From positions 40,005-104,004 of the forward strand of contig NZ_JAFWFN010000010.1 in NCBI RefSeq assembly GCF_017515565.1: a DNA stretch of 64,000 nt, read 5' to 3'. A program made the position numbers and the translations under genes. This stretch comes from Halomonas sp. (GTDB lineage Bacteria; Pseudomonadota; Gammaproteobacteria; Pseudomonadales; Halomonadaceae). Below are positions 49,241 to 57,721 of this stretch, piece by piece. Within the stretch, counting starts at the first letter, position 1. Each line of letters starts with the position of its first letter. Under the pieces are notes generated by a model, which saw only the letters and a program-made list of their open reading frames with translations, searched no databases and was not told the origin of the DNA.

Positions 49241-49695
49241 TGGTGATTTTAGAGAGCCGCGTCGCCTCAGGCTGGGTCGACTATAACGGCCACATGAACG
49301 ATGCTGAATATGCCCGAGTATTCTCGCTGGCGGTAGAGGCGTTAATGGAACATATCGGCCTGGATTCCCAAGGCCGCGCGCGCCACAGCTACACCCTCTA
49401 CACCCTTGAGACCCATCTTTGCTATCGCCGCGAGGCCCACGAGGGTCAGCCACTCAGCGTAGAGCTGACGCTACTGGATCGCGACACTAAACGGCTGCAT
49501 GTTTTCTTCAAGCTGCATGACGAGGAAGGCAACCTGATAGCGACCAGCGAGCAGATGCTCATGGGCATCGACAGCGATACCGGCCGCCCTGCCCCTTTCC
49601 CCCCATCCGTTGAGCAAGCCATTGATGCGCTGCCCCTAGCGGCGCCCTCGGCTTGGCCCTCACAGGCTAGCCGAACCATCGCTATACGGCGATAA
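49240..49695 (+). CDS. cdhB: Betainyl-CoA thioesterase
   Basis: A 151-residue hot-dog-fold 4HBT thioesterase. The catalytic segment VDYNGHMNDAEYARVFSLA has the Asp and GHxN pattern of the family. It releases glycine betaine from betainyl-CoA, the third step of the carnitine pathway. It is translationally coupled to cdhA (one shared base). A hairpin follows 19 nt after the stop, before the transporter gene. Glycine betaine is both an osmoprotectant and a carbon source, relevant to a halophile. Confidence 0.92.
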   Translation: MVILESRVASGWVDYNGHMNDAEYARVFSLAVEALMEHIGLDSQGRARHSYTLYTLETHLCYRREAHEGQPLSVELTLLDRDTKRLHVFFKLHDEEGNLIATSEQMLMGIDSDTGRPAPFPPSVEQAIDALPLAAPSAWPSQASRTIAIRR

Positions 49696-49713
49696 CAACA
49701 CGAAAAACAATAA

Positions 49714-49739
49714 GAACCGTCCGCCAATACGGGCGGTTC
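49714..49739 (+). terminator. Hairpin between cdhB and the BCCT gene
   Basis: GAACCGTCC (49714-49722) pairs with GGGCGGTTC (49731-49739) with one G-U pair and an 8-nt loop. There is no U run after it (ATCGGG), so it may moderate rather than end transcription. Confidence 0.5.
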
Positions 49740-49863
49740 ATCGGGAATGCCGGCCCGACGCCCGGCCCAGGAGGACAAGAATATCGCTACGCCAACTCCC
49801 CCTCATCGACCCACGCCGCCGTCGCATAACAACTCACCAAAGGCCGAGCTGAGCACTGACTAC

Positions 49864-51465
49864 ATGGTGACTGAGCTGGCGCAAGGCGGCTTCTTTCAAG
49901 GCATGCACAAGGGCATGACGCTAACCGCAAGCGGTCTGGTGCTGCTCTTTGTACTTTTCACCGGGCTAGGCTCAGATACCGCTGGCAGCGTATTTGGTGC
50001 AACACGCGCCTGGATTGAGAGTACCTTCAGCGGTTACTACCTCGTCACTGTGATGCTGCTAATGGCGGTATGCGTTTTTATTGTCTTCAGTCGCTATGGC
50101 AGCATACGGCTTGGCCTCGACGACAGCCGCCCCGAGTTCAGCAACTTTGCTTGGTTTGCGATGCTCCTCTCCGCGGGTATCGGTATTGGCATACTGTTTT
50201 TTGGTGTCGCGGAACCCGTCTTCTATCTCGACGATACCGGCGCCTTTGGCTATCCCAACAACCCCCATGCGGATATGGCCGGGGCCACCGCCATCGGCCA
50301 CGAACGCGCTATCGATGCGTTACGTGTCACCCTCTTTCATTGGGGGCTTCACGGCTGGGCCATCTATGTCATTGTGGGTATGTCGCTGGCTTATTTTGCC
50401 TATCGCAAAGGGTTGCCGCTCGCACTGCGCTCGGCGCTTTACCCCTTTATAGGTGAACGCATTTTTGGCCCTATTGGTCATCTCTTCGATATCCTCGGTG
50501 TCCTGGGCTGCGTATTTGGTGTGGCGACATCACTGGGCCTTGGGGTTAGCCAAATGGCCGTCGGTTTAGAACGGCTGGCGGGTGTTGACCCTGGGTTAAA
50601 TACCCAGCTGATGCTTATCGCTGGCATTTCAGTTATCTCAATACTTTCCGCAGTATCCGGGGTACGTGGCGGTATTCGTCTTATTTCAGAGTTGAATATT
50701 TGGGTATCCCTGATTGTCGTCGGCATTTTCCTCATTGCAGGTCCCACGCTGTGGCTCATCATGACGTTCGGCGAGACCATGCTCGACTACGCCATCAACT
50801 TCATTCCCATGGGACTTTGGTACGCCGATGAGGAAGGAACCGCCGCTTGGCTACAGTGCTGGACAATCTTCTACTGGGGCTGGTGGCTCGCCTGGGCGCC
50901 CTTTGTGGGCCTTTTCATTGCCCGCATTTCCAAGGGCCGTACGTTGCGCGAGTTTGTACTGGGCGTTCTGCTAGTGCCTACCTTGATCATCTTTGTTTGG
51001 TTGATCATCTTCGGAGGCAACGCCATGCATCAAGAGCTCTATGCCACGGGCGGACCGGGTAGCGCTGGTATTATCGAACTTGTTAACGCCTGGAATCTAC
51101 CTTCAGCACTGTTTGCAACAGCTGATGGCATTGTGGGCAGCGGCGCCTTTGGCTGGATACTCTCCGCCATGATGGTGTTCCTACTAATGAGCTGGTTTGT
51201 CACCTCTTCAGACTCAGGCACGTTGGTACTGACCACCATTTTGTCGCTGGGCGACAGTGAGCCGCCCAAGCGCTTTCGAGTGTTCTGGGGCGTGGTGATT
51301 GGCTTAGTGGCGGCGGTACTGCTGGTCGCCGGTGGTCTTACGGCGCTGCAGACGGCACTTATTGCAGCAGCCCTACCGCTGAGTGTGGTGGTGCTGGTAA
51401 TGACGGCCGGCGTGCTGCTCTCGCTGTTCCGAGAGTCGCTTAATACTCGGCGTAGAAAGCACTGA
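49864..51465 (+). CDS. BCCT family transporter (carnitine/betaine/choline)
   Basis: A BCCT carrier of at least 533 residues with 12 hydrophobic helices. Family marks are GIGILFFGVAEPVFYLDD, FHWGLHGWAIYVIVG, the WYADEEGTAAWLQCWTIFYWGWWLAWAPFVG aromatic region (quoted in part by its ends: WYADEEGTA and WWLAWAPFVG) and WFVTSSDSGTLV. Start uncertain: the best ribosome site AGGAGG (49769-49774) has only an ATC at the ideal place (49783) in this frame. The ATG at 49864 has a weak site. Context in the carnitine operon suggests carnitine uptake. Confidence 0.88.
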   Translation: MVTELAQGGFFQGMHKGMTLTASGLVLLFVLFTGLGSDTAGSVFGATRAWIESTFSGYYLVTVMLLMAVCVFIVFSRYGSIRLGLDDSRPEFSNFAWFAMLLSAGIGIGILFFGVAEPVFYLDDTGAFGYPNNPHADMAGATAIGHERAIDALRVTLFHWGLHGWAIYVIVGMSLAYFAYRKGLPLALRSALYPFIGERIFGPIGHLFDILGVLGCVFGVATSLGLGVSQMAVGLERLAGVDPGLNTQLMLIAGISVISILSAVSGVRGGIRLISELNIWVSLIVVGIFLIAGPTLWLIMTFGETMLDYAINFIPMGLWYADEEGTAAWLQCWTIFYWGWWLAWAPFVGLFIARISKGRTLREFVLGVLLVPTLIIFVWLIIFGGNAMHQELYATGGPGSAGIIELVNAWNLPSALFATADGIVGSGAFGWILSAMMVFLLMSWFVTSSDSGTLVLTTILSLGDSEPPKRFRVFWGVVIGLVAAVLLVAGGLTALQTALIAAALPLSVVVLVMTAGVLLSLFRESLNTRRRKH

Positions 51466-51481
51466 GCTAAGACGGACGATG

Positions 51482-51512
51482 ACACTAGGCGTCTCTCGTT
51501 GACGTCTAGTGT
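51482..51512 (+). terminator. 12-bp hairpin between the BCCT gene and the hydrolase gene
   Basis: ACACTAGGCGTC (51482-51493) pairs fully with GACGTCTAGTGT (51501-51512), one G-U pair, 7-nt loop. No U run follows, so it could be an attenuator or an mRNA-stabilising stem. Confidence 0.5.
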
Positions 51513-51539
51513 TCAATGAGCCAAGAGCCGTTACAGTGA

Positions 51540-52373
51540 ATGACGGATAAACCCATGGATATTAACGCGTTTATCGCCCGCTTCGATGCGGGCTTGGCAG
51601 GTATCGACAATGGCTCTCCTGCCGTGGCGCGCCAACGCTACGATCAGTTATGCCAGACGTTTGCGTCGCCTAACCCGGCAGGCATGCGCATCGTTGATGC
51701 GTCGTGGGAAAGCATTACTCTCCGTCACTTTATCCCCGCCTCTGCTCAGCCGGGCCAAGTGCTGTACCTTCACGGCGGGGGATTTACCTTGGGGTCTATC
51801 AACAGCCATCACGGCATTGCGGCCAGTTTAGCAGACCAGCTAAAGCGCCACGTTATCAGCATCAACTATCGCTTAGCGCCTGAGGCAAGCTATCACGATA
51901 TGCTAAAAGACTGCTTCAACATCGCAAGCGCTATACCGCCTATCGCAGTGGTGGGTGACAGCGCGGGCGGTCGCTTGGCGATAGATCTAGCGCCTTTACT
52001 GCGGCACGCCGTGCCCCTAGGGCTTATTTACCCGCCGGTTGGCCAACTCAACCCGCAAACGCTGGGGGCCGATGCGCCATTGCTTAGCCGAAACGATGTA
52101 TTATCACTTGTGCCTTACTGCCCTTGGCTTGCCACCCAAGCTGATACCTTCCCACCCGAAACGTCGATAGAAGTGCTTGCAGTTGAGCACGACCCGTTGA
52201 CCGCGCCGCTTGAAAAAGCCATTGCTACTTGGCGGAGCGACGGCATGCAGGTAGGGTATCGCTGTGCAACGAACATGGTCCATGCTGCATTACATGCGCA
52301 TGCCGACCTGCCAGAAATGCAAAACGCCTGGCAAGATTTTTGCCAGGCGCTTAACAAACGATTAGAGCATTAA
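51540..52373 (+). CDS. Alpha/beta hydrolase of the hormone-sensitive-lipase type (HocS-like)
   Basis: A 277-residue esterase. The oxyanion motif is YLHGGGFTLGS and the nucleophile elbow is VVGDSAGGRLAID. The later acid and histidine are probably in LAVEHDPLTAPLEK and ATNMVHAALHAH. In Pseudomonas the gene after cdhCAB is hocS, which hydrolyses short-chain O-acylcarnitines to carnitine. The position here suggests the same role (inference from context; hydrolases of this family are diverse). ATG at 51540, with GTG 3 nt upstream as alternative. Convergent with the binding-protein gene, 7 nt apart. Confidence 0.82.
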   Translation: MTDKPMDINAFIARFDAGLAGIDNGSPAVARQRYDQLCQTFASPNPAGMRIVDASWESITLRHFIPASAQPGQVLYLHGGGFTLGSINSHHGIAASLADQLKRHVISINYRLAPEASYHDMLKDCFNIASAIPPIAVVGDSAGGRLAIDLAPLLRHAVPLGLIYPPVGQLNPQTLGADAPLLSRNDVLSLVPYCPWLATQADTFPPETSIEVLAVEHDPLTAPLEKAIATWRSDGMQVGYRCATNMVHAALHAHADLPEMQNAWQDFCQALNKRLEH

Positions 52374-52380
52374 CGCTCAG

Positions 52381-53328
52381 TTACTGGTAACTGGCGCGCA
52401 CCGCCTCTATTGCCGGCTGACCATTTTTCGCCATGACCCCCTCCAGCCAAGTCTCTACAGTGCTTAAATTGGCACTGATCCACTCAGAGGCCACCTCATC
52501 CGCAGGGAGATCTTCGTAGCTATAGCTATGCACCCAAGCATTTTGATCTTCGATATCCACTACATATTGAGAAAGGAAACGGTGCAACTGAGGGTCTTCT
52601 GTCGCCATATTAGCCGGTACAATCGTCCATACGGTGCTCTCAATTTGGGCAATACCGGCGTCTTCGGCATCGTCTAAATAGGCCATATCAAAGCTGACGT
52701 TCATCCAGTGGGGCTCCCACCCTACAAAGGTGACCCACTCGCCGTTGGCCATTTTCTGTTCTGCCTGTGCCAGCATGGCCGCCGTGGAGCTCTCTCTGAG
52801 CGACCAGTCGCCTAACCCAGCAATATCATTATCAATGGCCGCGAGGATAGCCGTGTTAATCCCGGTGCCCGCCTCGATGCCCTGAATCTCGCCGTCGAAA
52901 CGGTCACGGTGGGCGTCCAGGTCGGCCACCGACGTCACGCCTGCGTCATACACGTATTGCGGTACCACTAAGCCAGAGTTTGCCCCCTGAATATTGGAAA
53001 CCAGTTTCTCCACTTTATTATCGGCCACCAACGGCTCTACCATATCCGTCTGCACCGGGTACCAGCCGCCTAAATATACATCCACATCATTGCGCGTTAA
53101 GCCGGCCAAAATAACGCTAACCGCTAAGTCACGCTGGCGGGTTTGGTAACCCATCGCTTCCATGAGCTGTGCCGCCACCTCCGACTTCACGGTAACCCCA
53201 GGCCAAGGCGGCACACCAAACCGCACCTCATCAAGGCCAGCCGATGCAGGGGCGGAGACAGCCAACGCCGTGAAACCTGCCAAGCTGAGTGCGCCAATAC
53301 TTTTCACACCAATGAATGTACGCTGCAT
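52381..53328 (-). CDS. caiX: CaiX-like carnitine/betaine substrate-binding protein
   Basis: A 315-residue periplasmic OpuAC-type binding protein with a signal peptide (SIGALSLAGFTALAVSAPASA). Tryptophans and acidic residues typical of quaternary-ammonium cages are present in VPPWPGVTV, YLGGWYPVQTD and FVGWEPHWMN. No permease or ATPase lies beside it. In Pseudomonas the carnitine-binding CaiX is likewise an orphan that uses a shared choline/betaine transporter core, and it too adjoins cdhR and cdhCAB. It could instead bind glycine betaine. Confidence 0.84.
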   Translation of the reverse strand: MQRTFIGVKSIGALSLAGFTALAVSAPASAGLDEVRFGVPPWPGVTVKSEVAAQLMEAMGYQTRQRDLAVSVILAGLTRNDVDVYLGGWYPVQTDMVEPLVADNKVEKLVSNIQGANSGLVVPQYVYDAGVTSVADLDAHRDRFDGEIQGIEAGTGINTAILAAIDNDIAGLGDWSLRESSTAAMLAQAEQKMANGEWVTFVGWEPHWMNVSFDMAYLDDAEDAGIAQIESTVWTIVPANMATEDPQLHRFLSQYVVDIEDQNAWVHSYSYEDLPADEVASEWISANLSTVETWLEGVMAKNGQPAIEAVRASYQ

Positions 53329-53437
53329 TATTATGTCCTCTTTTGGCGATATACCTCATCAAGTCTGCCAACTAAACAACAATTCAAACGACATTGAGCG
53401 ACATAAAACACTCACAAAGCGACAAATTACCGCTTAG

Positions 53438-54385
53438 CTACTGACGTGACTGGCGTCGTGCTTCTACCGGTGAACAGCCAAAATGCGCGCGATACGCACG
53501 TGCAAAGCTGGAGCTTGATGCAAAGCCACACGCAATACCTACCTCTAACACGTCCATATCGGTTTCCATTAGCAGGCGCTGCGCCCGCGACAAACGAAGT
53601 GACAAATACCACTGACGCGGCGTTCGATGAAGGTGCTCCTCAAATAACCGCTGCAGATGGCGCGTAGAAACTCCTGTTCGCTTAGCTACCTTTATCAGAG
53701 GTAACGGCGCTTCCAGGTGACGCTCCATCAAGGCAACAGCTTCAATTAAACGCCGGTTATGCGTGCCTAATCGGCGCGCCAGCGACATGCGCTGCTGGTC
53801 GTGTCGGTTTCTAAGGCGTTCATGGATCAGCTGCTCTGAAACATCAACCGCGAGCTTGGCACCATGGCGATGCTTGATCACTTCTAGCGCCATATCCATA
53901 GCGGCCGCACCACCAGCGCAGGAAAAGCGGCGATCACCCAGCTCAAACAGCTCATCCGATGTGTCGACCAGTGGAAAGCGCTCGCGGAAGGCGGGCAAGC
54001 TTTCCCAGTGCATCGTTACCCGTTCACCTTTCAGCAGCTCAGCGGCAGCGAGTAGAAAACAGCCGGTATCAATGCCGCCCAGCACACAGCCAGCCTGGTC
54101 TAAACGGTGCAGCCAGCTTACCAATGGCCGCGTTAGATGCGCATCTGGCTCAAAGCCACTGCAGACAGCCAGCGATGGTAAATCAAGGCATTCTCCGATC
54201 GGCTGATCCACCATCAGCGTCATGCCATTGCTAGCACTGACCGGCTCCCCATCCAAGCTGTACAGTGTCCAATCAAACAGCGGGCGCCCGCTCAGACGGT
54301 TCGCAATTCGTAAAGGTTCAACGGCGGAAAAAAATGCCATCATTGAGAAACGGGGCAATAAAACAAACCCTATTCGCTCGGGCAT
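53438..54385 (-). CDS. cdhR: CdhR-like GATase1/AraC family transcription activator
   Basis: A 315-residue GlxA-type regulator. The N-terminal DJ-1/PfpI-like domain has GFVLLPRFSMMAFFSAVEPL and GCVLGGIDTGCFLLAAAELL. The C-terminal AraC domain has two helix-turn-helix motifs: LPLIKVAKRTGVSTRHLQRL and LEVGIACGFASSSSFARAYR. CdhR activates the carnitine genes in Pseudomonas. The ATG at 54385 is preferred to a TTG 24 nt upstream. It lies behind the binding-protein gene on the same strand. Identification as CdhR is from context. Confidence 0.85.
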   Translation of the reverse strand: MPERIGFVLLPRFSMMAFFSAVEPLRIANRLSGRPLFDWTLYSLDGEPVSASNGMTLMVDQPIGECLDLPSLAVCSGFEPDAHLTRPLVSWLHRLDQAGCVLGGIDTGCFLLAAAELLKGERVTMHWESLPAFRERFPLVDTSDELFELGDRRFSCAGGAAAMDMALEVIKHRHGAKLAVDVSEQLIHERLRNRHDQQRMSLARRLGTHNRRLIEAVALMERHLEAPLPLIKVAKRTGVSTRHLQRLFEEHLHRTPRQWYLSLRLSRAQRLLMETDMDVLEVGIACGFASSSSFARAYRAHFGCSPVEARRQSRQ

Positions 54386-54578
54386 AAGGCCGTGGTAATG
54401 CAAACGCAAGTGGCTAACTCCTTATTAGGCTTATCTTGTTTAATCACAACCATGACCGCTCACAGTCCCAGTCACAAACTATACAAAAACAAGACAAGAT
54501 AAAATATGCGTACAGGTTCAGCCAATTCTTTTGGGGCTTTGCTATAGTAACGGCTAGAGTCCCTTGAGGAGAGGCACC

Positions 54579-55244
54579 ATGCTAGCCCTGCAACACATCA
54601 GCAAAACATTCAGCACGCCGCAGGGCGATATTCATGTGCTCAATCAGGTCGATCTGACGCTTCAGCAAGGAAGTAGTGTGGCGCTGATGGGCGAATCGGG
54701 CAGCGGTAAATCGACCCTTCTTCACCTTGCCGCCGGGTTAGATACACCGGACCAAGGCAGTGTCACTATCAACGGGCAAACGCTTTCTGGCCTGAATGAG
54801 ACCGCACGCTCCGCACTGCGCCGCCAACAACTGGGGCTTATCTTTCAACAGTTTCATCTGGTGCCCAGCTTAAACGTTGCCGACAACCTTCGGCTACAAG
54901 CGCGTCTCGCGGGCCGAGAGAACCCCGAATGGAGCCGCCACTTGCTAGAACGATTGGGGCTTGCTGGACGAGAATCAAACTACCCAGAGCAACTCTCCGG
55001 TGGCCAGCAGCAACGCCTTGCAATTGGTCGCGCGTTGGCTGTTCGTCCAGCGTTGCTATTAGCCGACGAACCTACGGGCAACCTGGACGAGCAAACGGCA
55101 GATATTGTACTCAACCTGCTGCTAGCACTCGTTAAAGAGACGCAGTGCGCACTACTGATGGTGACCCATAGCGCGCGCGTCGCCGCACCGCTCGACCGCA
55201 CCTACCGGCTTCACCTCGGCCAACTGCAGGAAATGAGCGCATGA
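54579..55244 (+). CDS. ABC transporter ATP-binding protein (LolD/MacB type)
   Basis: A 221-residue ABC ATPase of the LolD/MacB group. Walker A is MGESGSGKSTLLHL, the signature is QLSGGQQQRLAIGRAL, Walker B is ALLLADEPTGNLD and the H-loop is LLMVTHSARVA. It serves the large permease encoded next, which it overlaps by 4 nt. GAGGAGAGG precedes the ATG at 54579. With the AttH-like lipoprotein it forms a three-gene unit common in marine gammaproteobacteria; the substrate is unknown. Confidence 0.9.
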   Translation: MLALQHISKTFSTPQGDIHVLNQVDLTLQQGSSVALMGESGSGKSTLLHLAAGLDTPDQGSVTINGQTLSGLNETARSALRRQQLGLIFQQFHLVPSLNVADNLRLQARLAGRENPEWSRHLLERLGLAGRESNYPEQLSGGQQQRLAIGRALAVRPALLLADEPTGNLDEQTADIVLNLLLALVKETQCALLMVTHSARVAAPLDRTYRLHLGQLQEMSA

Positions 55245-57721
55245 TAGGACGCGTGCTTATTACGCTACTGAGCCACTACAAGCGCCACCCTGCACAGCTT
55301 CTAATGCTGCTGGTGGGGCTTTGGGTGGCCAGTGCCCTATGGAGCAGCGTTCAAGCGATTAACGCCACAGCGAAAGAGAGCTATGCCCGTGCCAATGCGC
55401 TCTTCAGCGCTGAGACCGACCAGCTTGACCGACGTGATGGTAACCCGCTCACCATTGATGACTATTTAACGCTACGTCGAGCAGGCCTCCCCGTTTCGCC
55501 GCTGCTAGAGGCCTCCTTCACGCATAATGGCACCCGCTTTACCGTACTGGGCATCGACCCTTTCACACTGCCCTCCTCGGGTGCAGGCGGTGAAACCTTA
55601 AACGATTTCATCACCCCGCCTTGGCAAACACAGCTAGCACCAGACACCTTGCCAGCCTTTGGGCTCAGCCGTGAGGAGGCCACTGGCGCAACGCCTACTG
55701 TTGGTGGGCAAACGCTACCGCCCCTTACGCTGCGGAACGACTTACCGCCTGATACGCTCATCATGGATATTGCTGCGGCTTCCAACCTGTTTGGTGAGCA
55801 GGCGACGCTTAGCCTAGTAACCGCCCCAGCAGCGCTTGACCAACCGCCCGATGGCTACCGGATAACCCGTGCAGCCAATCTCGCGTCGCCCGAGCAGCTT
55901 ACCGATAGTTTTCATCTTAATTTAACGGCCTTAGCGCTACTCTCTCTGGTGGTTGGGCTATTTATTGTTCAAGCCGCTTTGGGGTTGGCCATGGAACAAC
56001 GCCTAGCCACGCTGCGCACGCTGCGTGCACTCGGCGTGCCAGCCACCACCTTAACGCTCGCCATACTTATGGAGCTGCTCGTCTTTGGGGTACTCGGCGC
56101 TTCTCTTGGCCTTATCAGCGGACTTTGGCTCGCCGGGAAACTCCTACCAGATGTTGCGAGCACTATTTCCTCGCTCTACCGGACGGATGTTCAGCAGTCG
56201 TTATCACTCCCCTGGCACTACTGGCTCGGAAGCGTCGCGATTACCCTCGGCGGCCTACTCCTCGCCGGCAGCGGAACGCTGTGGCGCGCTGCACGATTAA
56301 ACGTCTTGGCGCTCGGACAATCCTTCGCATGGCGCAGCGGCTACCAGCGCCAGCTCACGCGTATGCTAAAAGCAGGCGGTTTAGCGGCGCTGCTCACCCT
56401 TGGGCTGGCACTCTGGCTGAGCAGGCTGCCCGCAGGAAGCGGGCTCGTGGTGAGCTTTAGCCTAGTGGCAGCGCTACTGCTGACCTGCGCCCTTTGTTTA
56501 CCGCCGCTACTCTATGGTGTGCTTCACACCCTGCAAAAAGTATTCCGCCGCTTTGCGTTAATGCAGTGGGCCGTGGCCGATATGCAGCTACAGCTACCCC
56601 GCTTGTCGCTTGCCATGGTGGCGCTGTTGATTGCACTGGCGACTAACCTGGGGGTGAGTAGCATGGTAGGCGGTTTCAGGCTGACGTTTTTAGAGTGGCT
56701 AGACCAGCGCCTAAGTGCGCCGCTCTATATCAATGCCGTGCCCTCGACGTTAGCCCCACTGAACGAGTGGTTGCTGACGCAGGAGAGCGTGCTAGAAACG
56801 TTACCCACGGCAAGAGGCAGTACTGATTTACTGGCCACGCCCTCATCCACAAATACTGAATTAACCTCCCAAGGCACTGTTACGCTGTTTGGTGTTAGCG
56901 CCTCGCCCTTATTAACCGCTAACTGGCCGCTACTGGACACCCACGGCGATGCCGCGTCCGCTTGGCAAGCGCTAGGTGGCGACAGCGTATTTATCAACGA
57001 ACAGATGGCGATAGCGCGCGCCCTGATACCGGGCGACATCGTGACACTCGATACCCGACAAGGCGCTGACAATTTTAAGGTCGCCGCCATTTACCCTGAC
57101 TACGGCAACCCCCAGCAGCAGATACTGCTAACGGTAGAAGCGTTAACGCAGCGCTTTGACGGGGAGCTAGCCTCAATTGGTGTTGCCCTAAACGAGAACG
57201 CCGATGAACGCCAGTTTCGCCAGACCCTGATGAATGAATTCAACCTCTCTTCTGAGGCGCTAGTGAACCAGCAAGAAGTTAAGCAGATCGCCACACAAAT
57301 TTTTGAGCGTACCTTTAGCATCACCCGCGCCCTTAATGGGTTAACGCTCGGCGTGGCCGCCCTAGCGCTGCTCGCGACGCTGCTGGCCCAGGCGCATCAA
57401 CGGCAGCGCCAGTTGGCAGCCCTCTGGGCGCTGGGCGTTCCCCGCGCCACGCTGGTGAAGCTGCCTTTAATTCAGCTCGGTGGGCTTGCGCTCTTAACAG
57501 CTCTTATCGCGTTACCGCTCGGCATCGCCATTACCTGGTTATTAGTGGCGGTGATCAACGTCGCCGCCTTCGGGTGGCGGCTCCCACTGCAGCTATTCCC
57601 GCTGGATATCGTCACAATGCTACTAACGGCAATTGGCGTTGCTCTACTTGCCGCTGCCCTGCCCTGCGTACAGCTCTGGCGCACGTCGCCCCGCGCCCTA
57701 CTCAATGAGGGCGATACATGA
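55241..57721 (+). CDS. ABC transporter permease, duplicated FtsX/MacB-like
   Basis: An 826-residue membrane protein with an N-terminal helix (LLMLLVGLWVASALW), a large extracytoplasmic domain (about 50-240), three helices around 230-340, a central hydrophobic pair (about 375-430), a second MacB-like periplasmic domain (about 470-680) and three final helices from about 695. This is the two-module FtsX layout. Such mechanotransmitter permeases move lipoproteins or amphiphilic compounds, not nutrients. It overlaps genes on both sides by 4 nt. Confidence 0.9.
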   Translation: MIGRVLITLLSHYKRHPAQLLMLLVGLWVASALWSSVQAINATAKESYARANALFSAETDQLDRRDGNPLTIDDYLTLRRAGLPVSPLLEASFTHNGTRFTVLGIDPFTLPSSGAGGETLNDFITPPWQTQLAPDTLPAFGLSREEATGATPTVGGQTLPPLTLRNDLPPDTLIMDIAAASNLFGEQATLSLVTAPAALDQPPDGYRITRAANLASPEQLTDSFHLNLTALALLSLVVGLFIVQAALGLAMEQRLATLRTLRALGVPATTLTLAILMELLVFGVLGASLGLISGLWLAGKLLPDVASTISSLYRTDVQQSLSLPWHYWLGSVAITLGGLLLAGSGTLWRAARLNVLALGQSFAWRSGYQRQLTRMLKAGGLAALLTLGLALWLSRLPAGSGLVVSFSLVAALLLTCALCLPPLLYGVLHTLQKVFRRFALMQWAVADMQLQLPRLSLAMVALLIALATNLGVSSMVGGFRLTFLEWLDQRLSAPLYINAVPSTLAPLNEWLLTQESVLETLPTARGSTDLLATPSSTNTELTSQGTVTLFGVSASPLLTANWPLLDTHGDAASAWQALGGDSVFINEQMAIARALIPGDIVTLDTRQGADNFKVAAIYPDYGNPQQQILLTVEALTQRFDGELASIGVALNENADERQFRQTLMNEFNLSSEALVNQQEVKQIATQIFERTFSITRALNGLTLGVAALALLATLLAQAHQRQRQLAALWALGVPRATLVKLPLIQLGGLALLTALIALPLGIAITWLLVAVINVAAFGWRLPLQLFPLDIVTMLLTAIGVALLAAALPCVQLWRTSPRALLNEGDT

